Assembly: GCA_021295675.1 (NCBI GenBank)
Contig: JAGWBY010000001.1
Coordinates: 16,576 to 80,575, forward strand
DNA: 64,000 nucleotides
From: Candidatus Latescibacterota bacterium
GTDB taxonomy: Bacteria; Latescibacterota; UBA2968; UBA8231
Direction of reading: 5' to 3'
The first letter of the stretch is position 1; the number at the start of each line of letters is the position of its first letter. Shown here one piece after another: positions 35,130-43,449 of this stretch. The translations under genes were made by a program, and so were the position numbers. Under the pieces are notes generated by a model. It saw only the letters and a program-made list of their open reading frames with translations, searched no databases and was not told the origin of the DNA.

Positions 35130-36806
35130 ATGAAGAATGGAATAGTGCGCTCGTACCTGGGCGTTTGCATCCTATGGCTCTCGCTTCCCTGTGCAGCCCA
35201 AGACGAGCTAGTACTCGCCCAGATAGCGGACCAACCCATTGCCGTCGGCGAGTTCAGAGCCTATGCCGCGAATGTCCCCAAAGCCTACCAGATGGGTAAG
35301 ACTGGCGTCGAGGCCGACCGGATTCTGCTCAATGGACTGATCGACAAAAAACTATTGCTGGCCGAAGCAGAACGAGCTGGTATTGGCGACGAACGAGAGT
35401 TTAGGCACAAGCTCGAGCAGTTTGCCCAAGAGCAGACCGTCAGGCTCTACAGAAGTATCGAAATTGATCAGCGGATTTCCATTGTCGAAGAGGAACTGAT
35501 GCAGCATTACCGAGATTCGCACCGGGACCGCGCACTGCGCTATGCGGGTATTTTGGTAGCGACCCGAGACGAGGCCCTTGACCTGCTCGACGAACTAGAG
35601 GCTGGCGCTGATTTCAGTCAACTGGCCAGAGAGCACTCGCTTTACGAGGCGACGCGGGACCAGGGCGGGGATATAAAAAAGTACTATACGATTGACGATA
35701 CGGCTCCACCGCTGCGGAGCATCTTTTCCATGCAGGTCGGCGAGGTTTCCGAGCCGCTGCCGTGGGGCGGCGACCCGCAGCGCTACTTGATCGCCAAGGT
35801 TTTAGACGACGCTCCAGTCACCTTTCGGGAGGTAGCCCGATTCGTCAGGGAGGAGGTCTTCGCCCAAAAGCGCCTACAGCGCGCCCAAGTCCTGCGCGAT
35901 TCGCTCAGCGACAAGTACGCGCCGCAAATTCACTACGACAAGATAGACCACGTGCTGATGCGTCTGGCGCTGTCGCCTGAAGAACGGGTGGCGTCGCCCG
36001 AGGAGGGTGAAGAGGTTTTGTGCCGCTACAACGGCGGTGCGATCACCATTGACGATTTTGTTCTGAGCGTACCGGAGAAAGCAGAGGGGTATTCGCGCGA
36101 TTACGAGCGAGCCTGGATCGTCGATTATCTACAGGATGCGGCCATCCCCAATCGGATGTTTCTAGAAGAAGCCCGTGGCAAGGGGCTGGATAAACATCAG
36201 ATGATCCTCAAGGTGGTGGCTAATAAGCGCAGCGATATGCTGGTGAGCGCGTTGAGAAAGCGCGAGGTTGATGAGCGGCTGCCACCTATCACCGATGAAG
36301 AGGCGCGCGCCTTTTACGATCAAAATCCCGAGAAGTTTCAGGGCTTTGAGAACATTGTCACGATCGAGATTCTGGTGGCCTTTAAGGAGCAGGCCCACAG
36401 CCTGAAAGAGGAGTTGGTGGGGGGGGCTGACGCGGTGCAGTTGGCTAGGGACTATACGATTCGCAAGGAGCGGGCGCACCACGAGGGGCAGTTGGTCTTG
36501 AGTCCGATTGGGCTGTACCAAGATATCTACAAAATAGCCAAAGATCTGCAGGTGGGGGATGTCGGGGGACCAATAAAGGTGAGAGGAGGGTATTCGGTAT
36601 TCAAGGTGGTGGAAAAGCAACCGGCCCCCAAGAAGCCCTACCATGTTTTTTCGGAGCGGCGGGCGCGGGCTTATGTGAAAATTGCACGTTCGCAAAAGGC
36701 GTACGTGCAGTATATGCGCGGGTTACACAGGAAGTACTCGGTCGAAATTTTCGAGGATAACTTGTTGAAGATTCAAGAGGAGGAAGAAGACGTGCAGGGG
36801 GGATGA
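35130..36806 (+). CDS. Periplasmic SurA/PrsA-type peptidyl-prolyl isomerase with two parvulin-like domains
   Basis: 558-residue exported foldase. Signal peptide MKNGIVRSYLGVCILWLSLPCAAQ, then an N-terminal helical chaperone part with the SurA-like pattern ILLNGLIDKKLLLAEAERAGI. The first parvulin-like domain is about residues 135-235 (LDELEAGADFSQLAREHS, QGGDIKKY, VGEVSEPLPWGG). The second is about 405-490 (VTIEILVAFKEQAHSLKEEL, GADAVQLARDYTIRK, GDVGGPIKVRGGYSVFKVVE). Such proteins assist folding of outer-membrane and secreted proteins. Placement between a secreted adhesin-like gene and an overlapping lipoprotein gene, next to two large putative outer-membrane proteins, suggests a dedicated foldase for this locus. 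Confidence 0.82.
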   Translation: MKNGIVRSYLGVCILWLSLPCAAQDELVLAQIADQPIAVGEFRAYAANVPKAYQMGKTGVEADRILLNGLIDKKLLLAEAERAGIGDEREFRHKLEQFAQEQTVRLYRSIEIDQRISIVEEELMQHYRDSHRDRALRYAGILVATRDEALDLLDELEAGADFSQLAREHSLYEATRDQGGDIKKYYTIDDTAPPLRSIFSMQVGEVSEPLPWGGDPQRYLIAKVLDDAPVTFREVARFVREEVFAQKRLQRAQVLRDSLSDKYAPQIHYDKIDHVLMRLALSPEERVASPEEGEEVLCRYNGGAITIDDFVLSVPEKAEGYSRDYERAWIVDYLQDAAIPNRMFLEEARGKGLDKHQMILKVVANKRSDMLVSALRKREVDERLPPITDEEARAFYDQNPEKFQGFENIVTIEILVAFKEQAHSLKEELVGGADAVQLARDYTIRKERAHHEGQLVLSPIGLYQDIYKIAKDLQVGDVGGPIKVRGGYSVFKVVEKQPAPKKPYHVFSERRARAYVKIARSQKAYVQYMRGLHRKYSVEIFEDNLLKIQEEEEDVQGG

Positions 36807-37837
36807 GTATGGCTAGTTGGAGATGGGGTTTTGGAGCGTCTGTCTTGGGAGCCTCTCTTTGGATCGGCTGTCAGGGGGGGGCTGAAGAGCCGCTGGCGGT
36901 TGGCGGGCCTGGGGCGATAGTTATTGAGTCTCAGGGGGAGTTAGAGGCTTGGGCGGGGGCGCAGAAGAAGGCTTTTGTGGTGCAGGGGGATTTTTTGTTA
37001 GAGGATGCGTACTTGAGTAGTATGGAGCCGCTGCGCAATCTGGTCGGAATAGAGGGCGATTTAGTAATTCGCAACAATGGGGCACTGACGGACCTGAAAG
37101 GGCTGCACAATCTCGGCTATGTAGAGGGGAATTTCCATATTCTCGCCAATGGATTGATTGCACTGCAAGGGCTAGAACAGCTAGAACGCGTGGGGGGGAA
37201 TTTCGAGATTAGCTGCAATTTTTCACTGCGGGATCTGGATGGGCTCAAAGCGCTCAGGCATGTCGATGGCCATCTCTTCGTCGATGCCACGACCGAGTTG
37301 ATTAACGTAGATGGTCTGAGCGGGCTGACTCACGTGGGGAGTAGCATCAAAATCAGGGATAACAAGGCCCTGCGAGATCTAAAGGGGTTGGGTAGCCTCT
37401 CAGTGGTAGAAGGGGATTTGCTGCTCATATTCAATGGTGCGCTCAAAGACCTGCGGGGTTTGGATGAGATTGCGACTATTAAGGGCGGATTGGCCATTGA
37501 TGGGCATCCTGCCCTCGAGAGCTTGGAGGGATTGAACGCTCTGGCGGAGGTCGGCGGCGCTTTGAGCATAAACCGCAACCAAGTCCTGCAAAATCTGGAT
37601 GGATTGGATAATCTCAGGCAAGTGGGTAAAAGCCTCTACATTGGCGGCAATGTCCTGCTGAGCAACCTGGATGGGCTGGCCAAGTTGGGCCGAATTGGCA
37701 CCGGGGAGCGGGACTTGATGATTGTGGAACTGAACCCCTCCTTGCCCATGAGCGCTGGTTATGAACTAGCCGAGCGACTCGGCTTGGCCGAGCATCAGTT
37801 CATCGTCTTCGACAATTTGTCGGCTAGTGCGCCGTAA
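36803..37837 (+). CDS. Lipoprotein with 24-residue leucine-rich solenoid repeats
   Basis: 344 residues. The ATG overlaps the stop of the foldase gene (ATGA), so translation is coupled. The N-terminus WGFGASVLGASLWIGCQGG has a lipobox-like segment ending in Cys23. About nine repeats follow with the same plan as the 21991 gene (for example GDLVIRNNGALTDLKGL), and the same C-terminal cap (LPMSAGYELAERLG). One repeat is 23 residues. The upstream leader VIESQGELEAWA also matches that protein. No catalytic motif is seen; a surface or periplasmic binding role is inferred. Confidence 0.82.
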   Translation: MSMASWRWGFGASVLGASLWIGCQGGAEEPLAVGGPGAIVIESQGELEAWAGAQKKAFVVQGDFLLEDAYLSSMEPLRNLVGIEGDLVIRNNGALTDLKGLHNLGYVEGNFHILANGLIALQGLEQLERVGGNFEISCNFSLRDLDGLKALRHVDGHLFVDATTELINVDGLSGLTHVGSSIKIRDNKALRDLKGLGSLSVVEGDLLLIFNGALKDLRGLDEIATIKGGLAIDGHPALESLEGLNALAEVGGALSINRNQVLQNLDGLDNLRQVGKSLYIGGNVLLSNLDGLAKLGRIGTGERDLMIVELNPSLPMSAGYELAERLGLAEHQFIVFDNLSASAP

Positions 37838-37870
37838 AGTCGCACCGCTAAATTCCGCCGCATTCCATAC

Positions 37871-39577
37871 ATGGTTGTCCTCTTGCGCCGGCTTCATCCC
37901 GGCAGATCAATCCTGTGCTCTCTGCTCGTCGTCGCAATCTGCTATTTCGCCGCCCTCTGCGTCCTCGAAAAACGCGGCTTTTGGATTACCGATAACGCCA
38001 ACAAATTTCTCCAAGTCCAAGCCTTAGCTAGCAGTCGCTACACAGACTTTTCTATCTCTTGGCCGGGGCAGATCGTCGATCCGGATTTCATCTACAATCC
38101 CCTGCCCTACTATTTCACGCGCGTCGAGTCCGGCAAACTCTATTCCGTCTTCTCACCGGTCTTTGCCCTTATCTCCGCCCTTTTCTTTAACTATTTAGGT
38201 CATTGGGGTCTTTATCTGTTACCGGCGCTCTCCTCGCTGGCCATGTTGGCCGGCTTGGCCCAACTGGCGCGTTTGGTCTCTCCGCGAATTGCAGTCGGGC
38301 ATGTCGCCGTTCTCACCGCCGGACTCTGTACGCCGGTGTTCTTCTACAGTCTCGTCTTCTGGGAACACACCCCGGCAATTTGCTTGGGAATTTGGAGTGT
38401 GCGCTACTTGTTGCAGTTCCTCGCCGACTCCGCTCCCAAGCACCTATGCTTGGGCATGGCCGCTGCCGGACTGTCGGTCTATTTCAGAGACGAGTTCTAT
38501 TTGCTTTGCCTAATCTTGGCCCTATGTACCGCCTTTTATGCCAGCTCAGGCAGATTAAAAATCCTCGTCTCATCGGCCCTGATTCTCTTGGTTTCCCTCC
38601 TACCGCTCTGGTTTTTCCAATGGCTGGCCATCGGCCATCCCTTCGGTTACCATTTGAATACGCACCTAGCCACTGCCGCCGACTGGGTCCACCATCTCGC
38701 GGCGCGGCCGCGGGTGTTTTACAACCTCTTCATAGCGTCCAATCCGATCCCCTCGCTATCTCTCGTCCTCGCCCTGCCGTTCGTCATTGCCTTTGTACTC
38801 AGCCCGCGCTTGGCTCCCCCGGCTTTGCAAAAGGCCGTGCCCGCGTACAGCGTGGTAGCCCTGATAAGCGCCGGTTTATCTCTTGGGGGCTATTTCTTTT
38901 CTGCAAGTCCCATCGACTACATGCTCAAATCGTCCAACGCTTTTTTTAGTTCAGCTCCCTTTGTAGCCCTGGCCTTCTTGCGTTCAGCCGATTCCGACGC
39001 GCCTTCTTTTGGACGCTGGATTTGGTTGGTTGCCTTGAGCTTTGCCGCGCTCTACGCCTTGGCCGCGCCCAAGGTGGGTTCCATGGGCATCCACTGGGGC
39101 AACCGCTACTTTCTGATTCTCTACCCGCTCTTCGCGGTCTTAGCGGCTGGAAACGCGATTGACTGGCTGGAACGCCAGCGGTCCTGCTTCAACGTCGGCG
39201 TCCTTGCTGTGGGTGCTGTTCTAGCGCTTAGCTTTGCCGCCCAAGTGTACGGAGTTTCGATTCTCGTGGAGAAGAAAGCCTTCTCCCATCGCCTCAATAG
39301 CGAGATGCGTCAGCGCAGCGAAGAGGTCGTCATTACCAACCAGCGCTGGGTTCCCCACGCCCTCTGCAGCGAATTTTACCAAAGGCCCTTCTTTTACGTT
39401 GCCACCCCCAGACACTATGAGCGCCTGTTGCAACGTCTTTCAGACCGGGGGTACAAGTCCTATATTTTTCTCACTCAGTACCGGGGTGGTGCCCTACAAC
39501 CCACCGTCGAAGTGGACGATGGGTCCTTGAACTACTTCGATCTCCAGTTTTTTGCTGAAAAAATTTCCGCTCCCTAA
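37871..39577 (+). CDS. Polytopic membrane protein, probable GT-C-type glycosyltransferase
   Basis: 568 residues with about 11-13 membrane segments, beginning SILCSLLVVAICYFAALCV. After the first segment comes WITDNANKFLQVQALA, placed like the acidic first-loop motif of GT-C polyprenyl-phosphate-sugar transferases (ArnT/PMT-like). The C-terminus after the last segment is a soluble tail of about 100 residues. Similarity is at the level of topology and loop motif only, so the sugar and acceptor are unknown. It could modify the neighbouring surface proteins. The start ATG at 37871 has no strong ribosome-binding site. Confidence 0.6.
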   Translation: MVVLLRRLHPGRSILCSLLVVAICYFAALCVLEKRGFWITDNANKFLQVQALASSRYTDFSISWPGQIVDPDFIYNPLPYYFTRVESGKLYSVFSPVFALISALFFNYLGHWGLYLLPALSSLAMLAGLAQLARLVSPRIAVGHVAVLTAGLCTPVFFYSLVFWEHTPAICLGIWSVRYLLQFLADSAPKHLCLGMAAAGLSVYFRDEFYLLCLILALCTAFYASSGRLKILVSSALILLVSLLPLWFFQWLAIGHPFGYHLNTHLATAADWVHHLAARPRVFYNLFIASNPIPSLSLVLALPFVIAFVLSPRLAPPALQKAVPAYSVVALISAGLSLGGYFFSASPIDYMLKSSNAFFSSAPFVALAFLRSADSDAPSFGRWIWLVALSFAALYALAAPKVGSMGIHWGNRYFLILYPLFAVLAAGNAIDWLERQRSCFNVGVLAVGAVLALSFAAQVYGVSILVEKKAFSHRLNSEMRQRSEEVVITNQRWVPHALCSEFYQRPFFYVATPRHYERLLQRLSDRGYKSYIFLTQYRGGALQPTVEVDDGSLNYFDLQFFAEKISAP

Positions 39578-39624
39578 AGTATGACGCTCACACTGTCCTC
39601 GTCTTTGGTTTCGCAGCAAAAGCA

Positions 39625-41268
39625 ATGCACGTGCTAGTAAGCGGGGTCTTTATCCTCCTGTGTACGGCCCTTCTAGCAGCCCAACCCCTGCCTACTCAGT
39701 TCACCGACCAAGCCGCCGCACTCGGCATCACGGCACGGAACGTCTCGGGCAGCACCCAAGAATACATCGTTGAAACCGCTGTGGGGGGCACGGCCTTTTT
39801 CGACTATGACAGCGACGGCGACGTCGATTTGTACGTGGCCAACGGCTCCCGCTTTGAAGGCTTTCCGCCGGGCCAAGAGCCGACCAACCACCTCTATCGC
39901 AACCAAGGGGATCGCTTTGTCGATATCACTACTGCCGCTGGGGTGGGCGACACGAGTTGGTCCATGGGGTGTGCTGCCGCGGACTACGACAACGATGGCG
40001 ACTTGGACCTGTATGTGACCAACTTCGGCCGCAATACCTTCTACCAGAATCAGGGCGATGGCACGTTTGAGGATGTTACTGAAAAAGCGGGCGGCGGAGA
40101 CGAAAGATGGGGTGTTGGCTGTGCTTTCGGCGATGCCGATTTAGACGGCTATGTCGATCTGTACGTGGCCAATTATATCGACTTTTCGCGGGACTATACT
40201 TCTACCGTCCCCTGCGTATGGAAGAACGTCGATATTTTTTGCGGTCCGCGCGGCTTGCTACCCGCTGAAGATGTATTTTACCGCAATAATGGTGACGGCA
40301 CCTTGGCCGATCGCAGCGAGGAAGCTGGTATTGCTAACGCAAAGTATTATGGGTACGGCGTCGTCTTCGGCGATTTCGATCGCAATGGCTGGCCCGATAT
40401 TTTCGTCGCTAACGACTCGGCTCCTAACAATCTGTACCAGAACCAAGGCGACGGCACCTTTGTCGATGGGGGTCTCAGTGCGGGCGTGGCCTATAGCGGC
40501 GACGGCACCGAACAGGGGTGCATGGGCGCGGCGGTCGGCGATTACGACAACGACGGCTACTTCGATATCTTTGTCACCAATTTTGAAGGCGAGTACAATA
40601 CCCTGTACAAAAATCAGCGCGGTGGATTTTTCCTCGACGTATCCTTCGTATCCCGCGTTGCGGCGCGGGGCATTCCCGAGGTGGGGTGGGGTGCAGGGTT
40701 CTTCGACTTTGACAACGACGGCGATCAAGACCTCTTTGCGGCCAATGGCCACACCTATCCCCAAGCCGACTTGCCCCATACCAACAGCAGCTATGCCGAG
40801 CCCAACTTCCTCTATCAAAACTTGGGCGACGGCACCTTTGCCGAAGTTGCCGAACGCGCCGGGCCGGGCTTTGCCTTAGTCGAGGTGAGTCGAGGTGCCA
40901 GCTTTGCCGACTACGACCGCGACGGCGATATTGATATCTTCATCTTAAACCTCAATAGCACTCCCAATCTCCTGCGCAACGAGGGCGGCAACGAGGGCAA
41001 CTACTTGCAAATCGCCACTGTAGGCACCCGCAGCAACCGCGACGGAATCGGCACCCGCATCGAAATAAGCGCCCAGGGTAAACGCCAGACCGCCGAGGTG
41101 CGCAGTGGCACCAGCTTTCTCTCCCACAGCGATCTCAAGGTACACTTCGGCTTGGGCTCTGCCTCTATCGTCGAAAGCGTCGTCCTCCACTGGCCCAGTG
41201 GCACAGTCCAGACGCTGCGCGATGTGGCAGTCAATCAGGTGCTGACCGTGCGCGAGCCGGCTGATTAG
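39625..41268 (+). CDS. CRTAC1-type FG-GAP/VCBS repeat protein with ASPIC/UnbV domain
   Basis: 547-residue secreted protein: signal peptide MHVLVSGVFILLCTALLAAQ, then propeller repeats with DYDSDGDVDLYV, DYDNDGDLDLYV, DADLDGYVDLYV, DFDRNGWPDIFV, DYDNDGYFDIFV, DFDNDGDQDLFA and DYDRDGDIDIFI Ca2+-binding loops. The ASPIC/UnbV end reads GIGTRIEISAQGKRQTAEV, SGTSFLSHSDLKVHFGLG and LHWPSGTVQTL. It is followed directly by a heptanucleotide tandem repeat and a convergent membrane-protein gene. Confidence 0.92.
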   Translation: MHVLVSGVFILLCTALLAAQPLPTQFTDQAAALGITARNVSGSTQEYIVETAVGGTAFFDYDSDGDVDLYVANGSRFEGFPPGQEPTNHLYRNQGDRFVDITTAAGVGDTSWSMGCAAADYDNDGDLDLYVTNFGRNTFYQNQGDGTFEDVTEKAGGGDERWGVGCAFGDADLDGYVDLYVANYIDFSRDYTSTVPCVWKNVDIFCGPRGLLPAEDVFYRNNGDGTLADRSEEAGIANAKYYGYGVVFGDFDRNGWPDIFVANDSAPNNLYQNQGDGTFVDGGLSAGVAYSGDGTEQGCMGAAVGDYDNDGYFDIFVTNFEGEYNTLYKNQRGGFFLDVSFVSRVAARGIPEVGWGAGFFDFDNDGDQDLFAANGHTYPQADLPHTNSSYAEPNFLYQNLGDGTFAEVAERAGPGFALVEVSRGASFADYDRDGDIDIFILNLNSTPNLLRNEGGNEGNYLQIATVGTRSNRDGIGTRIEISAQGKRQTAEVRSGTSFLSHSDLKVHFGLGSASIVESVVLHWPSGTVQTLRDVAVNQVLTVREPAD

Positions 41269-41302
41269 GAATTGGGAATTGGGAATTGGGAATTGGGAAT
41301 TG
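41268..41302 (+). repeat. Heptanucleotide tandem repeat (GGAATTG)x5
   Basis: Five exact copies of GGAATTG starting at the last base of the preceding stop codon. It lies in the short gap between two convergent genes. Similar AT-containing heptads (GGAATTA) flank the MITE at 43425-43440. Confidence 0.9.
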
Positions 41303-41321
41303 TAGGAGCTGGCCGAATGAG

Positions 41322-43262
41322 CTACCATCGCGTCACCACGGCATCCAACCCTGCAATCAAATCTACCGCCATCCACAAACCCGCACTGCTGACTTGGCCC
41401 AACACCATGCCGAGAAAAAAGGGCCGCAGCCGGCGAAAGAGTTTAACGCCGCCGTACTTCAAGACGATCCATTTCGCCAACCAGCCCAGCGCCATACTCG
41501 ACCAAGCGAAAAACATTACATAGGTGCCCCCCACCGGCAGGCCGATCGGGTGGATGGGCCACCACAAGAAGCGGTGGCGTAGGTACAACAACAGAAACAT
41601 CAGCCCGGCTCCCAAGCCAGTGAATGCGCCACGCGGACCCCAGAAATTCCACGCGGCCACCGGATTGAGTTGATTCGTCGCCAGATCGTTAAACGTCCAG
41701 CGGCCCATGATGCTGTAAAACCAGTAGTGGAGATTGACCCCGCCGTAGGTGTAGGCGATGGAAAGTACCGTCCAAGCCGAGGCGACCAAGCTCACGGTGA
41801 TGGCTATGAGCAAAGCCCAAAAGAGCGGCGGTCGGCGCGTCCCTACTACCTCGGCCAGCCGGGTGCTGTTGGAAGCCGCGGCCATAACGGTCGTGCGGAT
41901 ATCTCCGGCCCAGCCATTGGCAAACCCGAGTACCATCAACCCGCGCGGCCCAATGGGTGCCGTGCCCAGCGCATTGATCACAAAGGCTGATGGCGTCATC
42001 TGCGTCCGGCCATAGCCCATGCCTCCTTCGGCGACGATCCGCGTCAAACCGACGAATACCACAAAGGCGATAACGAGCAACAGCAGCGCCGCCCCTAGGG
42101 GCAATCCCGCGCTTTTTAACCATATAACCGCGTAGAGGAAGGCCCCGATCAGGATCCACACGGCCTTGCGGTAGGAGAGCATCTGTCCTGTGTCCTCTAC
42201 CGATTCCTTCTTTTTCCACGCTCCGACGACCACTTCTTTGAGGTGCCGACGAGCGGTCCACAAGCTGGCCGCCACGAGGGCAATCAACGCCCCAATAGCC
42301 TGCTGAGCGGTGGCGATAGACCCTTCGGTGTGCATCAGCCGGATCTCTGGAATACTGAATCCGAGGGTGTTGAAAAGGCCCAACTGGAAGAAGTTGAGCA
42401 AGTAGAAAAACCACAGACTAAAGGAGACCTCCAGACTCAGGAAGTACGTCAGGCCGAGGACGATAAACCACAAGTTGAACAAGACGCCCCGCATGTCGTG
42501 GAAGACGGCCAATTGGGTTGACAACTGGATGGGGGGAATAAAGGGGTAGTACTTGTGCAGGGCATTGATTCCCAATAGGACGAAGGGAATGGCAAATCCC
42601 AACCACATCAGCGGCTCTTTCAGAAAGGGGTTGACCGCTGAGGATCTGTCGTCCTCGTGGATCATGTACAGCGGCAACTGGACCAGCGGAAAAATCAAGC
42701 GCTCGTTGCGGGCCCATTGTTCGTGGAGCAGGGCCGACAGGGCGATCATCATCAAATAGAGCGCGCCCAAAAAAGAAGCCCACGCCAACAGGGGCACCAA
42801 CCATGCTTCCCAAGGAATGGCCACCTCTTGAGGCAACCCTTCGTAGAAGTACTTGACCGCCATCGGGTCTTGCGGTGCCAGCCACGGCTGGATATGGGGG
42901 TGGAGCAGTTCGGCCCAGTTGTTTTCGGGCGTGGCATAGTAATAGACTCCGGCCAAAAAGGGGACCAATTGCGCCGTGACCCCGGTGGAGGGAATCGCCG
43001 AAGCTGTGACCATCATGGCGTAGATCACCACTAGTTCCCGAGCCGACAAGCTCCATTTACGCCCGATCCATTTGAGCGGAATGTTGACTAACAGGAGGAG
43101 GAAGAGGAGGAAAATCGCGCTCAGGGCGATGAAATCGCCGGTCCAATCGAGGGTTCCCATGACCAGAAGGCCATAGGGAAAAACCGTGTTGATCACCACG
43201 GCCATCAACGCGCCGACGAGCAGGGCACGGTATGGCACCCATCTTTTATCGCTGGCGGCCAT
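41322..43262 (-). CDS. Large polytopic membrane protein of the DUF6785-like family
   Basis: 646 residues with about 13-14 membrane segments, beginning with YRALLVGALMAVVINTVFPYG. Conserved-looking features include a hydrophilic loop with YYATPENNWAELLHPHIQPW, ARNERLIFPLVQLPL, RIVAEGGMGYGRTQ, LVMLGF-like segments and a late WWPIHPIGLPVGGTY block. The arrangement matches uncharacterised DUF6784/DUF6785 membrane proteins (recognised from memory), whose general look resembles oligopeptide-transporter-like proteins. The substrate is unknown. It is followed upstream by a MITE and then by the spermidine-synthase-like gene on the same strand. Confidence 0.65.
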   Translation of the reverse strand: MAASDKRWVPYRALLVGALMAVVINTVFPYGLLVMGTLDWTGDFIALSAIFLLFLLLLVNIPLKWIGRKWSLSARELVVIYAMMVTASAIPSTGVTAQLVPFLAGVYYYATPENNWAELLHPHIQPWLAPQDPMAVKYFYEGLPQEVAIPWEAWLVPLLAWASFLGALYLMMIALSALLHEQWARNERLIFPLVQLPLYMIHEDDRSSAVNPFLKEPLMWLGFAIPFVLLGINALHKYYPFIPPIQLSTQLAVFHDMRGVLFNLWFIVLGLTYFLSLEVSFSLWFFYLLNFFQLGLFNTLGFSIPEIRLMHTEGSIATAQQAIGALIALVAASLWTARRHLKEVVVGAWKKKESVEDTGQMLSYRKAVWILIGAFLYAVIWLKSAGLPLGAALLLLVIAFVVFVGLTRIVAEGGMGYGRTQMTPSAFVINALGTAPIGPRGLMVLGFANGWAGDIRTTVMAAASNSTRLAEVVGTRRPPLFWALLIAITVSLVASAWTVLSIAYTYGGVNLHYWFYSIMGRWTFNDLATNQLNPVAAWNFWGPRGAFTGLGAGLMFLLLYLRHRFLWWPIHPIGLPVGGTYVMFFAWSSMALGWLAKWIVLKYGGVKLFRRLRPFFLGMVLGQVSSAGLWMAVDLIAGLDAVVTRW

Positions 43263-43275
43263 AATTAATTAGGAA

Positions 43276-43424
43276 CTGATGTTACGTACAGGCTTCTTGG
43301 GTAGGAGATGCTTCGCTTCGCTCAGCATGACAAGTGACAAGGGCTAGCGCGTTTCTTCCTTGTCATGCTGAGCGGAGCGAAGCGGAGTCGAAGCATCCCA
43401 TACCTAAATTGCGCGTAACGTTAG
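43276..43424 (+). mobile_element. MITE-like palindromic element, copy B
   Basis: 149-bp element with ends CTGATGTTACGTA (43276-43288) and GCGTAACGTTAG (43413-43424), flanked by TTAGGAA at 43269-43275 and 43425-43431. The interior hairpin has the short arm left (GCTTCGCTCAGCATGACA) and the long arm right. It fills the gap between two minus-strand genes. Confidence 0.85.
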
Positions 43425-43449
43425 TTAGGAATTAGGAATTTAAGAATTT

